A DNA stretch of 64,000 nt, from positions 405,088 to 469,087 of the forward strand of contig NZ_JAUSVO010000006.1 of the NCBI RefSeq assembly GCF_030814715.1. The letters are read 5' to 3'. The DNA comes from Kaistia dalseonensis (GTDB taxonomy: Bacteria; Pseudomonadota; Alphaproteobacteria; Rhizobiales; Kaistiaceae). A program made the translations under genes and the position numbers. Below the pieces are notes generated by a model. It saw only the letters and a list, made by a program, of their open reading frames with translations, did no database searches and was not told the origin of the DNA. Below, one piece after another: positions 36,343 to 43,010 of this stretch (positions are counted from its first letter, which is position 1; every line of letters starts with the position of its first letter).

Positions 36343-36627
36343 ATGAACGCCGCACTCGACCAATTCATCAGGCTGGTCGGCACCAAGTTGGCGATGCTGC
36401 CGAAGGTGTCCGCCGAGGACTATGAGGGCCTGCGGGCCTACTGGGGGGCCGCCGACGCGATCCTTGACCATCTCGAAGCCGAGCAATCGGCAAAAGTGAG
36501 CCGCCGTGGCGATAACTGGACGCTCAGTCTCGGTGGTGTCCGAGCATCCAGCACAGGCGGCGCGGTCAGCCTGCTGCGCAACTGGAAAGCTGGCGCCGAG
36601 CGCCGGCTCGCAGGAGGCGCGGAATGA
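36343..36627 (+). CDS. Small early phage protein, unknown
   Basis: A 94-residue protein with a helical first half (FIRLVGTKLAMLPKVSAEDY) and a Gly/Ser-rich second half (NWTLSLGGVRASSTGGAVSL). No family recognised. Its stop overlaps the next start by four bases, which supports translation. Confidence 0.55.
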   Translation: MNAALDQFIRLVGTKLAMLPKVSAEDYEGLRAYWGAADAILDHLEAEQSAKVSRRGDNWTLSLGGVRASSTGGAVSLLRNWKAGAERRLAGGAE

Positions 36628-36869
36628 CCAGCTTCTATCTGGATCTCGCTCACGCCCGCGTGAAATCGTACTCGGCGGTATCGAACAAGGCCGGCGCGGT
36701 GCTGAAGATCGAGCTTTCGATCTGCGACCCGCTCCGGCTGGGCATGGTGCTGGAAGCGCTCGCTGAGGCGCAGCGCGACCAGAATAAGCCCGCTCCTGCG
36801 CCTCGAAACCGGACGGTCGCCGCGCCGCCGAAGCCGCTCCTGCTGACCGACGACAGGGCGCGGCGATGA
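36624..36869 (+). CDS. Small early phage protein, unknown
   Basis: An 81-residue protein with a short folded part (KAGAVLKIELSICDPLRLGM) and a Pro-rich basic tail. No family recognised. It overlaps the genes on both sides by four bases. Confidence 0.55.
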   Translation: MTSFYLDLAHARVKSYSAVSNKAGAVLKIELSICDPLRLGMVLEALAEAQRDQNKPAPAPRNRTVAAPPKPLLLTDDRARR

Positions 36870-37132
36870 TGCAGCCCGCTCCCGCCGTTCCTCGCCACAG
36901 CGACCGCTCCTATTGCGACGCTCTGCGCGCGGAACGGCGGGAGCTCATCGAACAGCTCGCCCGCCACAAGCCTCGCTCACCGCGCCATGCGGTGCTGATC
37001 GTCCGCCTTCAGGACATCACGGCGAGGCTTCTTGAGGTCGAGAACCGCCTTTCGGCGACACCCGAATTTCAATGGAAGGATGATGATGACGAGCACTATC
37101 CCGACCAGAAATCCCGCGCCGCAGGCCGGTAG
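36866..37132 (+). CDS. Small early phage protein, coiled-coil-like
   Basis: An 88-residue protein dominated by an amphipathic charged helix (CDALRAERRELIEQLARHKP and VLIVRLQDITARLLEVENRL), possibly a coiled coil. No family recognised. An acidic patch (WKDDDDEHY) lies near the end. Confidence 0.55.
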   Translation: MMQPAPAVPRHSDRSYCDALRAERRELIEQLARHKPRSPRHAVLIVRLQDITARLLEVENRLSATPEFQWKDDDDEHYPDQKSRAAGR

Positions 37133-37147
37133 CGCCGGAGGCCAATC

Positions 37148-37876
37148 TTGAGCGATCTGGCAAAAATCCGCGCCAAGCTCGCCGCGCTGCGGGCCAAGAC
37201 GACGGCCAATGGCTGCACCGAGGCCGAGGCTATCGCGGCCGCCGAGAAGGCGGCCGAGCTGATGGCGAGCCATGACCTGTCCGAGGCGGACCTTGAACGG
37301 CCGGTCTATGACGAGTTGATGGTAGAGCTGGGCGGGCGACGCACGCGGCTGGACAGCATTTGGCCGATGGTCGCGAAGTTCGCGAACTGCAAGGGCTGGC
37401 TGCGGCGCGATGGATCGCGGTGGCGCTACGTCTATTTCGGACGCGATGCCGACGTGCTTGTCGCCGAGTATGTGCACGAGGTCATCCGTCGCGCGGCCGA
37501 CGGCGCCGTCGTCACGTTCAAGGCGTCGACTACCTATCAGAAGCGGCGGAAGCCAAAGACGCGTGCCCAGGCGCTGAAAGCCTTTCTGGAAGGCTTCGCG
37601 ATGTCGATCAGGGCGAAGCTCTTCGCCGGGCTCTGGAAGCGGGCGGACCGGGAAACGCCCGGAAAGGCTCTCGCGGTCATAGAGAACATTGAAGCCCAGC
37701 TGGACAGCGAGCTGGACCGTCGAGGCAAGAACTTCGCCACCATGCGGTCGATCGCCACCGCCAAGGGCAAGTTCCGCAACGCCGCCCGCGCGCGCGGTTT
37801 CGGCGCGGGCCGATCGCTCGTGGTCGAGGCAGCGGTAAGCGGCTCGGCCGCGCCGGTCGCGGGGTTGCTGACATGA
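37148..37876 (+). CDS. DUF2786/DUF7168 domain protein
   Basis: The 242-residue protein starts with a DUF2786-like helical hairpin (IRAKLAALRAKTTANGCTEA, KAAELMASHDLSEADL) followed by a DUF7168-like domain (YVYFGRDADVLVAEYVHEVI, AFLEGFAMSIRAKLFAGLWK). It is common in phages; the function is unknown. A TTG start with GGAGG six bases upstream is chosen. Confidence 0.78.
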   Translation: MSDLAKIRAKLAALRAKTTANGCTEAEAIAAAEKAAELMASHDLSEADLERPVYDELMVELGGRRTRLDSIWPMVAKFANCKGWLRRDGSRWRYVYFGRDADVLVAEYVHEVIRRAADGAVVTFKASTTYQKRRKPKTRAQALKAFLEGFAMSIRAKLFAGLWKRADRETPGKALAVIENIEAQLDSELDRRGKNFATMRSIATAKGKFRNAARARGFGAGRSLVVEAAVSGSAAPVAGLLT

Positions 37877-38190
37877 GCCAGAAAGTCAGCCTCAATCAGC
37901 AGGTCGAGGAAATCCTGCGCATCATCCACGAAAGCCACGGCACCTATCCGGGGCAGGTCGCGCGCGGGAAGCTGCGGCAGTCGATCGCCGATTATCAGTT
38001 GCAGCGGCAGGAGGCGATTTGCGTCACGCTGGAATGGCTGCGCGGTTCGGAGGCCGAGATCCGTGGCTTTCTCGCGATGCCGCCCGACGATCGCGCCAGC
38101 GTCATTTCGCACGGCGCCTTGGTCGCGCAGCTCGCGCAAGAACTGGCGGCGCGCGAGGCTGCAGCGAAGGCTGGAGGGCCGGCGCGATGA
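37873..38190 (+). CDS. Early phage protein, unknown
   Basis: A 105-residue helical protein (VEEILRIIHESHGTYPGQVA, LVAQLAQELAAREAAAKAGG) overlapping its neighbours by ATGA junctions. No family recognised. It lies directly before GemA. Confidence 0.55.
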   Translation: MSQKVSLNQQVEEILRIIHESHGTYPGQVARGKLRQSIADYQLQRQEAICVTLEWLRGSEAEIRGFLAMPPDDRASVISHGALVAQLAQELAAREAAAKAGGPAR

Positions 38191-38783
38191 ATTCGATCGC
38201 CATCATCCATGTCGCCAAAAAACAGCTGCAGCTTGAGGATGACGACTACCGTGCGCTGCTCATTCGCGTGACCGGCAAGGCGTCGTCACGCGATATGTCG
38301 GAGGCCGAGCGCGGCCTGGTCGTCGAGGAAATGAGGCGGCTCGGCTTTCATCTGACCCCGCCGAAATCGCGGGAGCCGAAGGTGCAGCCGGCCGCGAAGG
38401 GCGCGCTCGATCTCGGCGGGCCGAATGCCACCAAGCTCCGCGCGCTCTGGATTTCGGGGTGGAACCTCGGCGTCGTCAAGGATCGGGCGGATACCGCGCT
38501 CGTCGCCTTCGTGAAGAAGCAGACTGGCATTGATCACCTCGCATGGCTGCGCGACCCGCGCGACGCGGCGAAGGCGATCGAGGCGATCAAGGCATGGCTC
38601 GCCCGCGCGGCCGGCGTGAAATGGCCGGGCCGGGCGCCCTTGCCGAGCGAGACCAAGCGGGCGGTTGCCTCCGCGCAGCTCGCCATCCTCGGCTTGCCTG
38701 CTGACGCGCTCGACCGCGTTGCGGATCTCGACGCCTATATCGCCGATCTCGGCGCCCAGGTCAGGAAGGCCAAGAAACCATGA
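38187..38783 (+). CDS. gemA: GemA family regulator (Mu gp16-like, DUF1018)
   Basis: The 198-residue protein matches the GemA/gp16 family: AIIHVAKKQLQLEDDDYRAL and VTGKASSRDMSEAERGLVVE near the start, and later a region with TALVAFVKKQTGIDHLAWLR. In Mu, GemA modulates host gene expression and supercoiling. It overlaps the thermonuclease gene by four bases. Confidence 0.88.
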   Translation: MNSIAIIHVAKKQLQLEDDDYRALLIRVTGKASSRDMSEAERGLVVEEMRRLGFHLTPPKSREPKVQPAAKGALDLGGPNATKLRALWISGWNLGVVKDRADTALVAFVKKQTGIDHLAWLRDPRDAAKAIEAIKAWLARAAGVKWPGRAPLPSETKRAVASAQLAILGLPADALDRVADLDAYIADLGAQVRKAKKP

Positions 38784-39175
38784 AATCAACATTCCATGCT
38801 CTCCTGGTCGCGGCGGCGCTCTGCCTCGGCTCGGGTGCGGCCCTTGCGCTCGATGGCCTCCGCGTCGTCGACGGCGACACGGTGCGTCTCGGCGCCGAGC
38901 GCATCCGCCTGATCGGGCTCGACGCGCCGGAACTGCACGGCAAATGCCGGGAGGAAAAGCGCCTCGCCGAACGCGCGCGCGACCGGCTGACCGCATTGCT
39001 CGCGACGGATGATGTCGAGATCATCCGATCGGCGCGGCTCGACAAATACCGCCGCACGCTCGCGATCGTCAGGGCCGACGGCGTCGACGTCGCCCGCGTG
39101 CTGATCGCCGAGGGTCTGGCGCGGCCGTATCATGGCGAACGGCGACAGAGCTGGTGCGCGCGGGTGGCGCCATGA
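38780..39175 (+). CDS. Thermonuclease (SNase-like) with signal peptide
   Basis: A 131-residue staphylococcal-nuclease-fold protein. Residues 1-24 are a clear signal peptide (FHALLVAAALCLGSGAALA). The active-site blocks are present: VVDGDTVRL (Asp31, Asp33), RLIGLDAPE (Arg43, Asp48, Glu51) and DKYRRTLA. The domain is compact and ends RQSWCARVAP. It would degrade DNA or RNA in the periplasm or outside. A secreted nuclease in a phage early operon is unexpected; it might destroy incoming DNA of competitors or recycle host nucleic acid after lysis. Confidence 0.85.
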   Translation: MKSTFHALLVAAALCLGSGAALALDGLRVVDGDTVRLGAERIRLIGLDAPELHGKCREEKRLAERARDRLTALLATDDVEIIRSARLDKYRRTLAIVRADGVDVARVLIAEGLARPYHGERRQSWCARVAP

Positions 39176-39402
39176 GCCGGCTCATCGGCGTCACCGACCA
39201 TGCCGTCGTGCGCTGGATCGAGCGCGCACACGGGGTCGATGTCCCGGCAATCAGACAGCAGATCATCGGCCATGTCGCGCGCGGCGTCGACATTACCGAG
39301 CGCATGGACCCGCGCGGCAATGTGACGGTCGTGCTCGATGGCGTTCGCTATGTCGTGCGCAACCACACGGTCGTCACCATCCTGCCGGCCCTCGGGAGGT
39401 GA
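39172..39402 (+). CDS. Small phage protein, possible DUF4258-like fold
   Basis: A 76-residue protein: TDHAVVRWIERAHGVDVPAI, then RGNVTVVLDGVRYVVRNHTV and TILPALG. The order (His-Ala near the start, a helix, then beta strands ending V-T-I) resembles DUF4258, whose members are related to small RNase toxins, but the match is weak. It overlaps the thermonuclease stop. Confidence 0.5.
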   Translation: MSRLIGVTDHAVVRWIERAHGVDVPAIRQQIIGHVARGVDITERMDPRGNVTVVLDGVRYVVRNHTVVTILPALGR

Positions 39403-39403
39403 C

Positions 39404-39772
39404 ATGACCGCGTTGCCGCCGCCTACACTCGAATGCCGGCGCCTCGTCCAGATCATGGGCGCCGAGGCTGCGCTTGCGCTGATCGAATGGCAGGGCGGCA
39501 CGCGCTATTATGTCCCGAAGGTCATATCGGCGGATCACAAGCTCGCGCAGACGGTCGGCCTCGGCCCTGCGACTGCGCTTGTCGAAGCATATGGCAGCAG
39601 TGCATATAAGGTTCCGGTTGCGCGTGAATGGCGCATCCTCGTCTATCGCCAGCGCGGTCTGTCCTATTCGGAGATCGCCCGCCGTCTGGTCTGCTCTCAG
39701 TCGACGATTTGGCGTGTGTTGAACGCCAACGAAAAGACGGCGAAGCAGCTCGATCTGTTCGCGACACTCTAG
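39404..39772 (+). CDS. mor: Mor-type middle/late transcription activator
   Basis: A 122-residue protein of the Mor/C family that turns on Mu middle or late genes. It has the dimerisation half (LVQIMGAEAALALIEWQGGT, then YYVPK) and a C-terminal helix-turn-helix (YRQRGLSYSEIARRLVCSQS, TIWRVLN). It closes the early operon, and the lysis genes begin 87 bases later, as expected if it activates them. A GGGAGG site precedes the ATG. Confidence 0.8.
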   Translation: MTALPPPTLECRRLVQIMGAEAALALIEWQGGTRYYVPKVISADHKLAQTVGLGPATALVEAYGSSAYKVPVAREWRILVYRQRGLSYSEIARRLVCSQSTIWRVLNANEKTAKQLDLFATL

Positions 39773-39859
39773 ACCGTTGATGCCGCTGCCTTGGGGCAGC
39801 GCTGTGTCCGCCGTCTAAGCGCATCGTCTCCCGGCCCATTTCGTGCCCGGAGCGGTCCC

Positions 39860-40657
39860 TTGTCAGCCTCGAATTTCCCTGCCTGCCTGAAGATCACCCT
39901 CGGCCAAGAGGGTGGTTATTCGATCAATCGCGCCGACCCCGGAAACTGGACCGGCGGCAAGGTCGGCAAGGGTCAGCTCAAGGGGACGTTGAACGGCATT
40001 GCCGCTTCATCGCATCCCGATCTCGACATCAAGAACCTGTCGGAAGCCCAGGTCGCCTCGATCTACGAGGTCGAATATTGGCGGCCGATCCGTGGCAATG
40101 ATCTGCCGGCCGGTGTCGATCTCTCCACCTTTGATTTCGCCGTTAATTCGGGCATCTCACGCGGCGCCAAGGCGCTGCAGAAGGCGGCCGGCGTGACTGC
40201 CGATGGCCGGATCGGGCCGGCGACGATCGCTGCCGTCGTCGCCAAGAGCCCCGTCGCCATGGTCACAGCCATCAACGATACCCGCCTCGGCTTCCTGCAG
40301 GGGCTGACGAACTGGAAGACATTCGGCAAGGGCTGGGGAGCGCGCGTCGGCACCGTGCGCGCGAAGTCGCTGCTCATGGCGGGCGCCACCGCCGCCGTGC
40401 TGCACCAAGCCGCAGCGGCCGACGAGAAGAAGGCCGATAACGACGCGAAGTCGGCGGGCGCCAGCGTCACGGCCGGCGCGTCGACGGGCGGCGGCGCCGT
40501 GATCGCCAATCATGCGGGCGGCATCGACTGGATCGCCCTCGGCGCGCTCGGTATCGCCGCGATCATCATCATCGGCTGTGGCTTCATCCTGTATCGCCGC
40601 GCCGCCGCGCGCCGCGAAATGGCCGACGCAACCCGCCTGATCGCGGTGGCGTCATGA
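39860..40657 (+). CDS. GH108-type endolysin (muramidase) with C-terminal membrane helix
   Basis: The 265-residue lysis enzyme cleaves peptidoglycan. The catalytic Glu17 lies in TLGQEGGYS, and the family blocks DLSTFDFAVNSGISRGAKAL and TADGRIGPATIAAVV follow. Unusually, an Ala-rich linker leads to a membrane helix at about 224-243 and a basic end, so the enzyme is tail-anchored with its N-terminal domain on one side of the membrane. The TTG at 39860 has GGAG seven bases upstream; an in-frame codon at 39791 is less supported. Confidence 0.85.
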   Translation: MSASNFPACLKITLGQEGGYSINRADPGNWTGGKVGKGQLKGTLNGIAASSHPDLDIKNLSEAQVASIYEVEYWRPIRGNDLPAGVDLSTFDFAVNSGISRGAKALQKAAGVTADGRIGPATIAAVVAKSPVAMVTAINDTRLGFLQGLTNWKTFGKGWGARVGTVRAKSLLMAGATAAVLHQAAAADEKKADNDAKSAGASVTAGASTGGGAVIANHAGGIDWIALGALGIAAIIIIGCGFILYRRAAARREMADATRLIAVAS

Positions 40658-40860
40658 GCCTGCTCGCGCTCGTCGGCCTCGCCCTGCTCGTCGCCGGGCT
40701 GGTCATCTTTGTGGCGTCGAATGCGCTGATGCAGCGCGCCGGCACCAGCAACCTTCGCGAGCTGATCGCGTTCGTCGGCCTGCTCCTCGGCGCGGCGGGC
40801 GTGCTCTCTGGCGCCGCCCAGCTCATCCTTTCGTTCTTCCTCTGGTATTTCGGGGTCTAG
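40654..40860 (+). CDS. Small two-helix membrane protein, holin-like
   Basis: A 68-residue protein with two hydrophobic helices (LLALVGLALLVAGLVIFVAS and IAFVGLLLGAAGVLSGAAQL) and little else. It overlaps the endolysin stop by ATGA. Size, topology and place fit a holin or antiholin. Confidence 0.65.
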   Translation: MSLLALVGLALLVAGLVIFVASNALMQRAGTSNLRELIAFVGLLLGAAGVLSGAAQLILSFFLWYFGV

Positions 40861-40863
40861 CCC

Positions 40864-41373
40864 ATGGACTGGAAACAGATCGCCGGCCCGCTCGCGCAGG
40901 TCGGCGCAACCACGCTCGGCAGTATCATTGGCGGACCGCTCGGCACCGCCGTGGGCGGCATGGTCGGCAAGGCCATCGCCGACGTGCTCGGCGTCGAACC
41001 GACGCCGGAGGCCGTCGCCAAGCAGATCGCCACGGATCCACAGGAGGCGTCGATCCGCCTGGACGATCTGCAGCGCGAGCGCGCGGACGAATGGGCCGCG
41101 CTCGAAACCGAGGGCCTGAAGCTGATGGGCCAGTTGGCGGCGAAAGAGACCTCGGAAGGCTGGATTTCGTGGGGCTGGCGGCCGGCTCTCTCATGGCTGA
41201 TCGCCGCGATCATCCTGCAGTCGTTCATCGTCGGGCCGTGGGTGCTGGCGCTGTTCGGCCTGTCGGTCGCCGTGCCTTACGACAACGTGGTCGGCATCTC
41301 GGCGATCTGGCTGACCATCTATGGCGGCGGCCACACGGCCAAGGCCATCTTCGGCAAGAAGCTCGAAGCATGA
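40864..41373 (+). CDS. Holin of the 3TM type
   Basis: A 169-residue protein with a Gly-rich N-terminal hydrophobic segment (LGSIIGGPLGTAVGGMVGKA), a charged helical middle and two or three C-terminal helices (WLIAAIILQSFIVGPWVLAL, VVGISAIWLTIYGGGHTAKA). This is the plan of the phage 3TM holin family, which opens the inner membrane for lysis. Confidence 0.75.
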   Translation: MDWKQIAGPLAQVGATTLGSIIGGPLGTAVGGMVGKAIADVLGVEPTPEAVAKQIATDPQEASIRLDDLQRERADEWAALETEGLKLMGQLAAKETSEGWISWGWRPALSWLIAAIILQSFIVGPWVLALFGLSVAVPYDNVVGISAIWLTIYGGGHTAKAIFGKKLEA

Positions 41374-41582
41374 AGATCTCGCTCGAAGCCCTGCTGTCGC
41401 AGGCCGCCGCCGACGAGATCGGCGGCGAGGCCAAATTTGAGCTCGTTGCCAGTCGGCATCCCCGCACCCGCAATCTGGAATTTCAGGTGCGTCAGGACGG
41501 CCGCGACGGCCCTGTCGGCAACTACCTGCTGACCGGCTCCATCGTCACGCCGCTCGATCGCGAGGCCGGCACCGATGGATGA
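41370..41582 (+). CDS. Small phage protein, unknown
   Basis: A 70-residue protein (FELVASRHPRTRNLEFQVRQ, PVGNYLLTGSIVTPLD), probably a small beta domain. It overlaps the holin stop and the following zinc-finger gene. No family recognised. Confidence 0.5.
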   Translation: MKISLEALLSQAAADEIGGEAKFELVASRHPRTRNLEFQVRQDGRDGPVGNYLLTGSIVTPLDREAGTDG

Positions 41583-41775
41583 CGCCGATCGCGCCGGACC
41601 GCTCGTCGAGGCCTATCGCGCCGATGGGCTGAAGAAGCTCGCCCGGTCCACTCTACCCGGCACCGCGGAATGCGTGAGCTGCGGCGAGATGATCGACATC
41701 GCCCGACGCGCGGCGCATCCCGGCGCCCGCCGCTGCCTGTCGTGCCAGATGCGCCATGAAAAGAGCGGCACATGA
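41575..41775 (+). CDS. DksA/TraR C4-type zinc finger protein
   Basis: A 66-residue protein with four zinc-binding cysteines: Cys33 and Cys36 in CVSCGEMI, Cys54 and Cys57 in CLSCQMRH. This is the form of the short TraR/DksA proteins of phages and plasmids. Such proteins bind the RNA polymerase secondary channel and imitate DksA with ppGpp, shifting host transcription. It sits at the start of the late region. Confidence 0.82.
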   Translation: MDDADRAGPLVEAYRADGLKKLARSTLPGTAECVSCGEMIDIARRAAHPGARRCLSCQMRHEKSGT

Positions 41776-42101
41776 CGCCCGGCGATTTTCAGCTCTGGAT
41801 CTCGATCGGCACCGGCCTGATGTCGCTCGGCACGGCCGTCTATGTCGTGCTCACGGCCACGTCGCGCGACAACAGCAACGCCATCAAGAAAATCGACGAG
41901 CGCCTGCTGGCTGTCGAGGCGCGTGCCGCCCGTGTCGAGGCCGAGATGCGCCATCTGCCCGATCGCGACATCACGCACCTGCTCGAAAAGGCCATCGTCG
42001 AGCTCAAAGGCCAGATTTCCGTCATGGACGAACGCCTGAAGCCCGTCGCCGAGATGGCGCACAGGGTCCATGAGCGCATGTTTGAGGAGCAGCGAAAGTG
42101 A
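41772..42101 (+). CDS. DUF2730 family phage protein
   Basis: A 109-residue protein with an N-terminal membrane helix (QLWISIGTGLMSLGTAVYVV) and a long coiled-coil-like helix (VEARAARVEAEMRHLPDRDI). DUF2730 is typical of Mu-like phages at this position. The role is not established; a lysis-accessory role would fit the topology. Confidence 0.75.
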   Translation: MTPGDFQLWISIGTGLMSLGTAVYVVLTATSRDNSNAIKKIDERLLAVEARAARVEAEMRHLPDRDITHLLEKAIVELKGQISVMDERLKPVAEMAHRVHERMFEEQRK

Positions 42102-42406
42102 GTAGTGCGCGCGAGGCCTGGCTGCGCGAAGAGGCGCGGCTGATCATCCTGAAGGCCCTGGCCGGCGAAACCGACGAAACGCTCTCGTCCAGCATGCTGG
42201 AACGCGAACTGCGCGAGCGGTTCGGCATCAAGCGCGAGCGGTCGTGGGTGCATGGCGAACTTGATTGGCTTGCCGAGCATGGCGCCGTTGCGCTGACGGA
42301 GGCCGGCACCGTCAAGATCGCCGTGCTGACGGCCAAGGGGCAGCGCCATCTCGACCGTGAGATCGCCATTGAGGGCGTGCGCCGTCCGTCCCGGCCGGAG
42401 GCCTGA
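42098..42406 (+). CDS. VpaChn25_0724-like winged-helix phage protein
   Basis: A 102-residue protein with a winged-helix look (LIILKALAGETDETLSSSML, SWVHGELDWLAEHGAVALTE). This small protein regularly precedes DUF3486 in Mu-like phages and corresponds in position to Mu gp26. A DNA-binding or packaging role is inferred. GTG start overlapping the previous stop. Confidence 0.7.
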   Translation: MSSAREAWLREEARLIILKALAGETDETLSSSMLERELRERFGIKRERSWVHGELDWLAEHGAVALTEAGTVKIAVLTAKGQRHLDREIAIEGVRRPSRPEA

Positions 42407-42408
42407 TC

Positions 42409-43008
42409 GTGGCCAAGGGGCGCGGACGACTGTCCTGGTGGGACGCGCTGCCGGATTGGGCCGAGCCCGTCCGCGTCTGGGCTTATGCCGAGCTTCAGGA
42501 CATCAAACTGACGCAACTCGAGATCCTCGACGAGGTCAACAATCGGCTGCGCGCCGCCGCCTGGGCGGAGGGCATCACCACGGGCATTCCGGTCGCCACG
42601 CGGTCGAGCCTCAATCGGCAGTCGATGCGCCTCGCGGTCGTCGGCCGCCAGATGCGCGAGGCTGGTGCCATGTTCGCCGGGCTCGCCACGCAATTCGATG
42701 GCAAGGAGGTCGACGAGTCGACACGTGTCCTCGGCCAATACCTGAAGACGCTCGTTCTCGAAATCTCGGTCAATGGCGGCGTGCAGACCCCGAAAGACGC
42801 ACAGCAGCTCGCCGCTGCCTATCACCGCATCGTCTCGGCCATGAAGATCTCGACGGATCATCGCCTCAAGCTGGAGCGCGAGTTCGAAGAGAAGACAGAC
42901 GAGGCGATCGACCGCGTCGCGACCGAGGCCGGCCTCACGGCCGATCGCGCCGCGCAGATCCGCCGCGAGGTACTGGGCGTTCGCCAGCCTGCCGACAAGG
43001 CCGCCTGA
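42409..43008 (+). CDS. DUF3486 family, small terminase-like (Mu gp27)
   Basis: A 199-residue helical protein equivalent to Mu gp27 (DUF3486). MAKGRGRLSWWDALPDWA is a typical opening and NNRLRAAAWAEGITTGIPVA follows. It probably recognises the packaging start as the small terminase subunit. The large subunit starts two bases after its stop. Confidence 0.85.
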   Translation: MAKGRGRLSWWDALPDWAEPVRVWAYAELQDIKLTQLEILDEVNNRLRAAAWAEGITTGIPVATRSSLNRQSMRLAVVGRQMREAGAMFAGLATQFDGKEVDESTRVLGQYLKTLVLEISVNGGVQTPKDAQQLAAAYHRIVSAMKISTDHRLKLEREFEEKTDEAIDRVATEAGLTADRAAQIRREVLGVRQPADKAA

Positions 43009-43010
43009 CC

